A stretch of 64,000 nt of DNA from a virus, in IMG/VR virus record IMGVR_UViG_3300036985_001509, positions 1 through 64,000 of that record; one strand, 5' to 3'. Below, piece by piece: positions 19,484-29,200 of this stretch (position 1 is its first letter; every line of letters starts with the position of its first letter). The translations under genes and the position numbers were made by a program. The notes beneath the pieces are model-generated. The model did not search any database, was not told the origin of the DNA, and saw only the letters and a list, made by a program, of their open reading frames with translations.

Positions 19484-22117
19484 TTATTTTTGGCTGAGAA
19501 CATCTTGTACAGTGAGAGGTCCTATTTCTTTTAGAATTGCTTCCACCCCAGATGCACTAACAAATCCTTGTTGATTCAGATAGGCATCTTTCCAAACACC
19601 TTTATCGTAAACATACATTCTCACTGCAAATCTATCGGACTCACTTCCATCATTGTTAGAAGATCCTTCAATATCTAATCTGGTAAAAGGTGCATATCCG
19701 CCAGACTGCAATCCAGGAATATCATATCCCGTCATAGGAGCACCTACAGGCTTTCCTCTTCCTATGATGTTTGTTGTCAACTCTGGAGAACTTAGAACAT
19801 CAAACTTCACTTTAGTCATGAAGCTAGACTTGGCCATAGAAGGGAAGTACGCATTCAAGTCTGACTGACTCATAGGAATCACCTGCTTACTACCACTTTC
19901 ACCAAACAATATCAGCTTTCCTGTACCGTCAAAATTCTTCTCTATTACAAACTTTGACTTTGCCTCTTTTTGTATTTCAGTTGCCTTTGATGGTGAAAAG
20001 TCTCCAGGATTGTTTACATCCAAACTACCAAACTCATCATAATATCTTGTAGCATTTCCTATAAGCTCATTTACTCTTTGCTTAGTGACATCATCACTCA
20101 TATTCAGAGTTCCAAACGTGGTTTGGAATTCAGGCATACGTTTAGCTAGAAATGCACTTGCAGTGGATTGTGCTTGCGCATAAGTGTTCGCAATCTGTGG
20201 TTTGTAGTTTGTAACAATTTCTCCAGATCTATTCCAAAGTGTTTGTTGTCTTGATGTTAGTGATGCTTTCTTTTGTAATTGTTCTTGCGTAGGATATCTT
20301 CCAGGTTGGGCTTCATAAACAGCCACTAGATCATTTGCTAATCCTCTAAGTTTGGCAGGGACAGCTTTCAAGAATCCTTGTTTATCTAATGTTGATCCAC
20401 CAACACCAGCCGCTGCACCAGAAGGATCTATTTTTACATACTCACCAAGCATTGACCTAACCTTGTATAGTTCTTCTGCACTATACACTTCTTCTCCAGC
20501 AGTATTGTTATAACCTGCAACACCTCTAAACATGTCTGTCACCTTGGTTTGGAAAGGTGCCATCACCTTTTGAGTGGACAAAAGTAGATTCTCTCTTCTA
20601 CTCTTTTCATCATTCAGTGCGCCAATGCCCTGCAGATACTCAATTTGATTAGGGTCTTTAATACTAAACGGATTAGCCCTATACTTTTCTTCAAGGTCTT
20701 TTAATGACTTTAATCTTTGATCAGCGGGAAGATCTCCAAACAAAAGAGCTCCGTATTGATCTCTCAACTTTCCTGCATCTACACTCAAGTTGGTGATAGA
20801 GTTTTCTAGGTCAGATACAGTGGGAACCTTTACACCTGTTCCTAATCCACCATAGCTCGCAATTGGTAACTTTGCTGCAGCTTCAGCAGCTTTGTCTGCT
20901 CTCTCTGTATTAAACTTAAGTACATCAAGATCATATTGCTTTTGTCTTAACCCAAATCCTGCCCAGAACTGAGCATCTTCCACCTTTGCTCTATTCACCT
21001 GAAACTCAAGCTTCTTCTTCTCCATGTTCATTTGAGCATAGGGATTGCTGAGTATTTCCTCTGTATAGCTTTGGTTGGACAAATCTTGAGCAAGTCCTGT
21101 TAAATACTTCTGTGTGTATATACGGTATTTGTAATCCTCTAGATTGCTCACCTTACCTATCTCATCAATGTTTCTAGCAGCTTCTTTCTCAAAGTAGCCG
21201 CTGTTTAACTTATCAACCCCATTGGTAATAGCAGTTTCTATTTCTGCTCTCTGGGATGATGTTAGGTTATCGTTAGTTTTAAGCTCTACAGCTAGCTTAC
21301 TTAAATTGTCCGATAGAGCTTTCTTCTGAGTTTCGTAAGTGCCAATGATATCATTTTGGAATGTCACCTTTGTAGCATTCCTATAATGATAGTTACCTGT
21401 AATCATGAGCTGCTGCTTGTCACCCTCATCCAGGCTAGAGTAGAAGTTGTTCAGGATTTTTTCAGCGGGTGTACCTTTCACCTTGATGCGAAGCATGGCA
21501 TCATCAATCATAGGTTTACCATCACTACCCAGAAGAACTTTACCATCAGCACCTCTAACATAAGGAATGTCTACGGATTTCTCCATATCCTTGATCTTGG
21601 AGGCAACATCTCTTAGCTTTCCACCAACATCTCTATACTCAGTGTATTCTCCTGTGAACTTCTTCATCAAGTCAGAGTCATTGTCCCATCTGTTTATCTG
21701 ACTAGAAAACCACCATTCGTTCTCTGGAGAAGATTTACCTTTTCTCTTAGCTTCCTCCATATACCCCTGCTGTTTTCTGATCAGCTGGGTGGATTCATAG
21801 GCGTTCTTAACCACTGGGTCCTTGACCACCTGTCCTATCATTCCCCCTACTGAGTTGACCAGCTGGAAGTTAGAAAAGTCACCAGCAGCCACCATAGAAA
21901 GGTTGTTACCCAATTCATTCAGTTTAGACTGTAGATAGGCCTTGTGTTTTGAACTATAAATGTCCATCCCACCTATCTGATCTATTTGAGTCTGAATCTT
22001 TTGGATGCCCTCATCGTAGCGCTTCTGCTTTTCCATACCCACCTGCACCATAGCCTCCACAGGAAGCTGCTGGACGTAGGGGGTAAATTGGGGTATTATG
22101 TCAGTAAATGAAGCCAT
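19484..22117 (-). CDS. Virion cargo protein, helical, crAss-like
   Basis: An 877-residue protein ending 6 bp before the RNA polymerase gene. The N-terminus (FTDIIPQFTPYVQQLP, then a charged helical stretch with MEKQKRYDEGI) resembles a recurrent cargo protein of crAss-like phages. The protein is mostly alpha-helical, Gln/Lys/Glu-rich and without signal peptide or clear transmembrane helix. No catalytic motif was seen. By position and family resemblance it is probably packaged inside head or tail and ejected with the polymerase. The upstream 87 bp before its ATG contain no strong hairpin. Confidence 0.65.
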   Translation of the reverse strand: MASFTDIIPQFTPYVQQLPVEAMVQVGMEKQKRYDEGIQKIQTQIDQIGGMDIYSSKHKAYLQSKLNELGNNLSMVAAGDFSNFQLVNSVGGMIGQVVKDPVVKNAYESTQLIRKQQGYMEEAKRKGKSSPENEWWFSSQINRWDNDSDLMKKFTGEYTEYRDVGGKLRDVASKIKDMEKSVDIPYVRGADGKVLLGSDGKPMIDDAMLRIKVKGTPAEKILNNFYSSLDEGDKQQLMITGNYHYRNATKVTFQNDIIGTYETQKKALSDNLSKLAVELKTNDNLTSSQRAEIETAITNGVDKLNSGYFEKEAARNIDEIGKVSNLEDYKYRIYTQKYLTGLAQDLSNQSYTEEILSNPYAQMNMEKKKLEFQVNRAKVEDAQFWAGFGLRQKQYDLDVLKFNTERADKAAEAAAKLPIASYGGLGTGVKVPTVSDLENSITNLSVDAGKLRDQYGALLFGDLPADQRLKSLKDLEEKYRANPFSIKDPNQIEYLQGIGALNDEKSRRENLLLSTQKVMAPFQTKVTDMFRGVAGYNNTAGEEVYSAEELYKVRSMLGEYVKIDPSGAAAGVGGSTLDKQGFLKAVPAKLRGLANDLVAVYEAQPGRYPTQEQLQKKASLTSRQQTLWNRSGEIVTNYKPQIANTYAQAQSTASAFLAKRMPEFQTTFGTLNMSDDVTKQRVNELIGNATRYYDEFGSLDVNNPGDFSPSKATEIQKEAKSKFVIEKNFDGTGKLILFGESGSKQVIPMSQSDLNAYFPSMAKSSFMTKVKFDVLSSPELTTNIIGRGKPVGAPMTGYDIPGLQSGGYAPFTRLDIEGSSNNDGSESDRFAVRMYVYDKGVWKDAYLNQQGFVSASGVEAILKEIGPLTVQDVLSQK

Positions 22118-22204
22118 GGCATATCAAGTTAGCAAATGTAATATGAATAATTATAATTTCCAAGAGGTATAACGAGTTTTGGTAAATCGCTATAACTGAG
22201 TTGA

Positions 22205-25200
22205 TTAGAGATTTTTAAATGCTCTTACAATTGAGCTGTTCAGACGCTTCTTTTTGCTCACTTTAATCCCCTTTTTTCCATATCCCTTCAGCTCGTCTTC
22301 TGTCAATACCTCCTCCTCAAAATCAATAGGAGCTGGTTGAACTGGTTGAGCTGGTCTAATACTGGTTGGGGCGATAGGAGTAAAATCAGCAGGAGGAGGA
22401 CCAATTGTTCCTGGAGCTGGTTCAGCACCACCTGGAGGAGGAACTTGTGTAACTGCAGGAGCTCCAGGAGCTGCTGCTGGTACTCTTCCTGTAGGCACAA
22501 TTCCAGGAGTAGCCATGGAAGGAGCTCCATTACCCACCACCTGATACTGCTTTCCATCAGGCCCAGTATACACTGTAGGTATCTGGGGTTGGAAAGGAGC
22601 GTTCATGTTAATAGCTCTAAAGCGTGGGTCATAACGATAGTTGTACAAGTTCTCCATTGTAGCTAACGTTCTGTTTTCCAATCTGTTACGAAGGAACTTA
22701 TCACTGATTGAGTTGAGAGCAGCCTGTGTAGTGGCCTTTGTTTTAGACAAAGCCTCAGCCTGTCTTACATATTGTCTATCAAAAATGTTTAGTTTCTGTA
22801 AACCAAACTGATTGAGCAAGTTTCTGTTCTCTCCATACACTTGATCTCTTTTAGCTTGATTCAGTCTAAACTGCTCAGCCAGCACCTTCTGATTAGCAGC
22901 ATATTTCTGTGCACTCAGCTGACCTTGAATAGCGGGGTTGTAACCAACCATTCTCTGTTGGGATCTGTAGGTAGCCTCATTTTCATTCAGAATATCCTGT
23001 AAAGAAATATCGTAAGGGCTAGACAACTGAGGTTGTACTGTTTGAGCCTGTACAGGTTCCACCTGATTATTGGACAGCGCGTACATCTCACCCATCAACT
23101 GCATTGGGTTGAGGGATTCTGAATCTGAAGGTCTTAGATAAGGCACCACCTGACCAAGAACATCTACCAACGTGTTCCTTTTGTAAGGAGTAATTGGGGG
23201 AATCTGAGCAGCAGTTGGGGCTTGTTGAGGGAGTTCTTGCAACCTTGAGATATTAAGCGTGCCTCCTGGGATTGTGGGTATTGGCTTACTCTCACCATAC
23301 AAAGATTCTGCACTTACGGTTTGCTCACCAAAATCACCATCTACTTGCAAACGAGTGTCAACACCCAATTTCTTAGCCTCTCTATTAAATGCTTTTTGGA
23401 AGTCTCTAACATCAGCATCACTAGAAGGATCAAAGTTTTCCCAATCATACCAAGGGTTTCTGGCCATCATGGCCTCAAAGTCTGCTTGGGTAACATTTCC
23501 ATAAAACACATCACCCTTTTGTTGTCCTGCAGGTACATTAGGAAGAGCCTTCACCTTCTTAAGTTTCTTACCACCCTGAGCTGTATCTTTAAATGCCTCT
23601 TTATCAATCTTCACCTTACCTCTAGCCAAGTCATCAGCAACAATGCCCATTTCCTCAGCTGTGTCATTGATAGCATTTTGCAAGGAGGCAGCTGCCATCT
23701 TCTTATCAGCAATCTCTTTCAGTTTGCTGTTTGCTCCTAACATAGTGTATTGCAACGAGTTAAGGGTCATTCTATCTATAGGGGTGCTCACCTCCAAATC
23801 CTCTAACATCTTTGTAGCGTTGTCAATTTTCTTGTTTTGATTGTTCTCTTTCTTAGACAGATCAGCCACATAGGTTTTGAACTTCTTACCCTTTGCATCA
23901 TTTCCAAGGAACGGCAGATAGGACTTTGGTATCTTGAGGTTGCCAAATACCACTAGGTTGGAGTCAGGGCTGCTACCATCTTTTAGCTTCATGGCAGGTT
24001 CACCTCTTTCCACTTCTACAGGATTCTCACCATAGGTGATACCGATACCAGTGTTTCCTCTTCCATCAGACTCATCGTGAGATTGGCCTCTGAACATAAC
24101 TGTCTCACCACCATCTGGTAGATAGGGGTTGTAGGACATAGGTTCTGCATATCCACCCCAGTGTGTCTGGAGCTCACCACCCATTTGCATTACAGGTCTT
24201 TCTGTAGACATAGCTGCTGCACTAGGAGGAGTGTAAGCTTTTAGATGACCACCAGCTCTGAGCATTTCTGCATCATGAGGAGGTTTAAGAAGGTCTTTTA
24301 AATTGCGTCCTCCAAAGGACGCAATTACTTGTGGTTGCCATGTATGGCTCACCCATTGATAATCAGAAGTTTGTCCACCATCTTCCATCGAAGGTCTACC
24401 GTAAGATCCAGAAAGTTTAACGTTAGTTTTTCCAATTTTTTTATTCCACTCTAAAGAAGCATTTGCTTTTCCTTTTTTTGATGGTGGTTCAACTCTCATA
24501 AAATCAGCATTGGTTTGTTCTTGAGGTTTACCAAAATTTTGATCATATCCACCTTTAATACCTAGTGTACCCCCAAAAAGTGGGAGTGTTGCACTAGTAC
24601 GTAACCTTAAATTATTCCTATCATAATCACCTGTTACTGATAATGCTCTATCTTTACCAAATATTTTTGGAAAATTAAAAGCAAGGTTGTAAGCAGAACT
24701 TCCAAGTTTATCTTTATCAATCATTCCTCTATACCCACCTTCTATATTAAATCTGTTAGGTTGTCCAACATTAAATCCAAGTGACAAAGGTGATCCAATA
24801 CCACCAAATCTAATATCACCCATCCCATCTAAAGTGGGCATTGGAGGTCTAATGCCAGTTCTATTAACAGGAACACAATCTCCATCAGATTCACTATATT
24901 CAAATCCTGGTGGACAGTTTTCTACAGAGGTTCCCTCTTCAGCTTTAGTAACTCCACCATCTTCCATGTAGCTAGCAAACTGACTCTGTATACCCATTCC
25001 GAAGTTTCTTCCCATGATGTCGCCCATGTTTCTTTTGGACTCAGCTTGGTATTTTTTGATTTTCTCCTCGCTTCTATCTATAATTCCACCTACAGCACCT
25101 CCAAGCAAGCCACCAATAGCACCACCGATAGGACCACCAATAGCAGTACCAGCAGCTGTACCAATACCCTTACCTATCTTGTTACCAGCTTCCACCTCAC

Positions 25201-26254
25201 TACCTGTAATCACATTTCCAAGAGTGCCAGCCAAAGCATTTCCGCCTTGGTTATTCATAAAGTTTGTAAAGTCAAATCCACCTTCAGCCTTGTGAAGTTT
25301 GCCACCGTGATAGAATTGCTTATAGCGTTCGCTATCGTTCAAGGGTTCATATCCAAGATTGTCATATAATGTATTGGGAGCGAACGTGTTAGCTATTTCT
25401 CCCCCTCCCACAGATGCGCCAAACTCAGCAAGCACATTTGTACCTACACCATAAGATGGGAACATTTGCTCAGGCTGTATAACTACATCCTCTGGTCTAA
25501 CATATTGACGTCTATTGAGTTGTGCAGGAACACTAGCGGCAGCAAGACCCATAGCATTTGTAAGGGCGGACATTTGCTTAGCCTCTTTAACAGCATCTTG
25601 TTGCTGTTTAATCATGCTAAGTCCCTGTATGACATCTACGCCAGATTGTACAAACATTCCAGTTTTATCGGTTGGTGTTTTAGCACCAATAGGTGCAGCA
25701 GTGGTGCTAGTAGATGTGCTAGGAGCATAGAGAGTTGTAGTGGGAGTTCCACCTCCTGTTGCTCCAGTGCTAGACATTCTGCCTTGATCCCAAGCATCCC
25801 AATCAGACTTCCAAGAGTTATAGTCAGGGTAATTCTCAATCTTTGGCTCAATGTCAATTCCAGTTTGAGCTTTCTTAATCTTCCTACCACGCTTGGCAGG
25901 AGGTGGTACAACCTCCTCACTTAATGTTTGTGGTTTAGTAAACAGTTCTTCTGAGGCTGCCTGCAATACAGTAGGGTCTATGCCATACTGATCAGCAACT
26001 CCTCCAAGAGCTTCTAGCTTTTCTCGGTCATAACTGGTCATTCCTGTAAGCTGATATTCAAGCTCATCGTACATCCCACGGACATCTGCAGGACTGTAGA
26101 CAGGCATTTCAGCCTGACTGGTCATATAGGTGCCTATCTGGGCTTTCTTGAAAGCTTTACCATGTGCCTTCATAAACGATGCCTCATCAGGAAACTTCTT
26201 GTAGAACTCCTTCTCAGACTTAACACCAGCAATTTTCAGGATCTGTTTTTTCAT
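22205..26254 (-). CDS. Mosaic virion cargo protein with beta-barrel-like insert
   Basis: A 1349-residue protein. The start (MKKQILKIAGV, then EKEFYKKFP and KKAQIG at 36-41) is a signature I associate with cargo proteins of Bacteroidota phages. KKAQTG recurs near residue 130. A Gly/Ala/Pro hydrophobic segment around 350-390 (GTAIGGPIGGAIGG) looks membrane-active. Residues 435-625 are different in kind: short alternating strands rich in Gly, Asn and aromatics (for example NASLEWNKKIG and TNVKLSGSYG), like an outer-membrane beta-barrel. They are encoded by DNA of about 30% GC against 43-53% on either side, and flanked by an identical 15-nt repeat. Residues 900-1010 resemble a peptidoglycan-binding-like stretch (DFQKAFNREAKKLGVD, then DGDFGEQT). 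The C-terminus is Pro/Gln-rich and ends in a basic tail. Function is inferred as an ejected virion protein. Confidence 0.7.
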   Translation of the reverse strand: MKKQILKIAGVKSEKEFYKKFPDEASFMKAHGKAFKKAQIGTYMTSQAEMPVYSPADVRGMYDELEYQLTGMTSYDREKLEALGGVADQYGIDPTVLQAASEELFTKPQTLSEEVVPPPAKRGRKIKKAQTGIDIEPKIENYPDYNSWKSDWDAWDQGRMSSTGATGGGTPTTTLYAPSTSTSTTAAPIGAKTPTDKTGMFVQSGVDVIQGLSMIKQQQDAVKEAKQMSALTNAMGLAAASVPAQLNRRQYVRPEDVVIQPEQMFPSYGVGTNVLAEFGASVGGGEIANTFAPNTLYDNLGYEPLNDSERYKQFYHGGKLHKAEGGFDFTNFMNNQGGNALAGTLGNVITGSEVEAGNKIGKGIGTAAGTAIGGPIGGAIGGLLGGAVGGIIDRSEEKIKKYQAESKRNMGDIMGRNFGMGIQSQFASYMEDGGVTKAEEGTSVENCPPGFEYSESDGDCVPVNRTGIRPPMPTLDGMGDIRFGGIGSPLSLGFNVGQPNRFNIEGGYRGMIDKDKLGSSAYNLAFNFPKIFGKDRALSVTGDYDRNNLRLRTSATLPLFGGTLGIKGGYDQNFGKPQEQTNADFMRVEPPSKKGKANASLEWNKKIGKTNVKLSGSYGRPSMEDGGQTSDYQWVSHTWQPQVIASFGGRNLKDLLKPPHDAEMLRAGGHLKAYTPPSAAAMSTERPVMQMGGELQTHWGGYAEPMSYNPYLPDGGETVMFRGQSHDESDGRGNTGIGITYGENPVEVERGEPAMKLKDGSSPDSNLVVFGNLKIPKSYLPFLGNDAKGKKFKTYVADLSKKENNQNKKIDNATKMLEDLEVSTPIDRMTLNSLQYTMLGANSKLKEIADKKMAAASLQNAINDTAEEMGIVADDLARGKVKIDKEAFKDTAQGGKKLKKVKALPNVPAGQQKGDVFYGNVTQADFEAMMARNPWYDWENFDPSSDADVRDFQKAFNREAKKLGVDTRLQVDGDFGEQTVSAESLYGESKPIPTIPGGTLNISRLQELPQQAPTAAQIPPITPYKRNTLVDVLGQVVPYLRPSDSESLNPMQLMGEMYALSNNQVEPVQAQTVQPQLSSPYDISLQDILNENEATYRSQQRMVGYNPAIQGQLSAQKYAANQKVLAEQFRLNQAKRDQVYGENRNLLNQFGLQKLNIFDRQYVRQAEALSKTKATTQAALNSISDKFLRNRLENRTLATMENLYNYRYDPRFRAINMNAPFQPQIPTVYTGPDGKQYQVVGNGAPSMATPGIVPTGRVPAAAPGAPAVTQVPPPGGAEPAPGTIGPPPADFTPIAPTSIRPAQPVQPAPIDFEEEVLTEDELKGYGKKGIKVSKKKRLNSSIVRAFKNL
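24301..24326. repeat. Perfect 10-bp inverted repeat inside the cargo gene
   Basis: AATTGCGTCC, a 6-nt TCCAAA spacer, then GGACGCAATT. It lies within coding sequence (residues about 643-651), 48 bp beyond one edge of the low-GC cassette. It would form a strong hairpin in mRNA. It may be a footprint of recombination or coincidence. Confidence 0.5.
24374..24967 (-). other. In-frame low-GC cassette bounded by 15-nt direct repeats
   Basis: The plus-strand sequence TCCACCATCTTCCAT occurs at 24374-24388 and again at 24953-24967, encoding SMEDGG and YMEDGG on the minus strand. The distance between copies is 579 nt, a multiple of three, so the intervening 188 codons add or remove a domain without shifting frame. 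Sample lines inside are 27-33% G+C, while lines just outside are 43-53%. The encoded segment reads as beta-barrel-like. This has the form of a domain acquired by, or capable of being lost through, recombination between the repeats. Confidence 0.6.
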
Positions 26255-26255
26255 A

Positions 26256-29200
26256 TTAGTTATATTTGTCTAACCATCCACCCTTGGTTGGTTTGTTATA
26301 GTTTGTAAAGTTAAGCAATTGGTCTAGCTTCTTAAGGGGTTGAGCGTCAGCATTATTCACACTAATGCCCTTTTTAGCCACAGGGTATTCTGTTACATAT
26401 TCTCCATCAAACTCATAATCTTCCCCAGGCATCATGTATTGGACATCTCCTGTATCAGATACACCAACTAGGGGTTGATCTACACCCTCCATAGTGATTA
26501 CATTTGAAGGGATAATGACAGGACTTCCTACATTCTCAGGGTTCCAATATCCCATGGGATCTATAGGAATATCTCCGCCATACTGAAAAGCTCTTTTAGG
26601 AGACTCTTCTGACTCACCACCTAACATAGACGCTGCTCCCACTGCAGGAACAGCTGCTGGTAATAAACGAATAAGTGCACGTTTTTCTTCTATCGGTGTG
26701 TCTTTCTTAAAGAATCTATTTAAACTACCTTGACGTATTAACTCATCAACCATTGCATCGTCCGTCATAGTTTCCTTCTGAATCTTGTTTATTGCAGTTT
26801 GATAGTCAAGTCCCTGTTTCATAAGATTCTCATGAGTTCGTCTTCTTGCTATCATTAAATCTGAATGGAGCTCATTGGGCGATGCTTCCCATGTATATTT
26901 TCCTTTCTCAGGTTCAATCATTGCTTTACCAAATCTTTGACCAAGCTCGGTTGTAGGGTTTGGTATATAATATTCATAATCAGGAGATGTAGATGTAGTC
27001 ACTTCTCCCCACGTATCTTTTTTGTAACCATGGTAAGGCACTCCTGTTCTAGGATCATATGATATTCCTCCAAGATTCTGTGCTGTATGACCCGCCTCAT
27101 GTGCTCCTATATCTCCAACAGAACTAGGTCTAAAATAATGAGGACCTTGTCCAAAAAGCGTCATACTTGGACCTGGTCCATATGCATTGACAAAATTAAC
27201 TCCTCCTATCTTATGTCTTTCTTCAAGAAGATATTTTTTAGCATCATCTGAAAGACCAGACTCTAAAATAGATTTTGTGCTACTACCAACTACAACATCA
27301 GGTGAATCTGCAAATGGATTTGTTATAAAACGATAAGAGTCTATTCCAGTGATAGGGTCAGTAGACTTATACGAACTAGTTCCAGAAGTTTTGTAGTTTG
27401 AATAGTATGGATAATTTTCAAGAGGAGCACCTTTTGATTTTAAAATGCTTTCGATTTTCTGTTCTACCTCTGGTCTAATTGCTCCTTTTGAATCGTAGTA
27501 CCAGTCTCTAGCAAATCTAGCTCCTTGAGTATGTTCTTGTGTAGCTTTTTGTTTTGCTAACTGTACTTGTTTTTTAGTGATGGGAAAGGTCTCAGATATA
27601 GGTCTTCCTGATAAAACATCACCAATCCCACGATCTAGTCCACGATTAAAAGATTTAATAGCAGATTGTGTAGATTTAGAAAAAGGAGATAGCATTGCGT
27701 TTGTTATCTTCTTTCCTATTTTGTTGAATGATAAATCCATGCCTGCAACAGGATTCAGCATGTTGTTTGCAAACTGTCCTGTACTTCTAGTTCCAGCTCC
27801 TCCAAGAGCTCCTGTCAGCAATGGACTTACTATTCCAGCAATATAAGGTAGATTAGAATCTGTTTCTCTAGCCATGTATGGGGCTGTAGCCAATCCCTCA
27901 CCCATCTCTCCAAACATTGTGATCGGATTAATCCAGTCAGTCCAATTATTAGACCTAGACATAGATCCTAGGTTTCTACCAGACACATACTGTTGCTCTC
28001 TCCAGTCCATATCCTTCCACAACTTGCTCTCACCAGTTGGGAATGTAAATGGAACGTTAGGATTTTCTCTTGTAGCTTCAGCCGCTTTGCCTTCAGCCAT
28101 TGCTTGTCTATCATATTCCTTGTTCTCTTCTATAACACGCAAGTTTTCAGCTCTACCTCTTTCTACAGCTTGTTCACGTGTATTAGTTGCAGTGAGTGGT
28201 TTGTTCTTTTGAGTTTGTCTTCTAAGTGTCTCAGTTGTAATGCGCTTTTGCATTTCCTCTGACATGGGTTCACCCTTAGTAACAACAGGAGCAGTCTTCT
28301 TACTCTTTAAGTATTCCAACATCTTACCTGTCTGAGCCTGGGGAACATCATACTTATCCAACCAACCGCCATTCTTGCTGATTGTCTTGGGGGTGAAATC
28401 AAGTCCCTCTTGATAGAACTTCATCTCTTGGCCATTCTGTGCACTAGCTTTGGTCTTCTTAGCATAGGGACCGTTAGCAGGAGCAGGACTCTGTGTACGT
28501 GCGTACGTGAATCCTACAGAACCAGGAAGACTTCCACCCATTGCAAACTGTCCTGTAGCAGATCCATAATCTTTTCCTTCCTGAGAACTAGTAAATCTTT
28601 GTTGTTCTACAAATGTTTTCCAGCTATTTCTGTCAGGGAAGTACATTGTCTTCTGAACATCCTTATCAAATGTGGGATAGGTGTAGCTGTATTTAGTAGG
28701 CTTAGACATATCCACTCTTGCCTGTTCAAACGTGGGTTGAGTTATAGTAGGTCTAACATCAGTGAGTTCAATATTAGGAAGATCGACACTAAGATTTGGT
28801 TTTTCTAGTACACGTTTTTTATATTCTACTGGTTGTACTGGTTTTTTGTAAATAGGACTATTAGCAGTGCCATCAAAGTAAGTACCAATAGCTCTAATCT
28901 TATCACTAACTACATCTGGAGAAGAATGATACATTATTTGATTAGGTCCAAATCCCAAACTCTTATAATAATCTATTAATTTTTTATCTTCTCGTCTAGA
29001 TGAGAAATCATTAAAACCTCCTTCAAACTGATCTTTTTCGCTTTGAAAATCTTTAGATATTGGACCAAACTCTTCTAATCCTTTGACAATTTTCTTAACT
29101 CTTCCTTTTTTAAGTTCATCTGTAGTCCATTCAATATTATATTTACTAGTTTCACTACCAGGTCCCATTAACTTATCCTGCATTTGATAAGCTTTGTACA

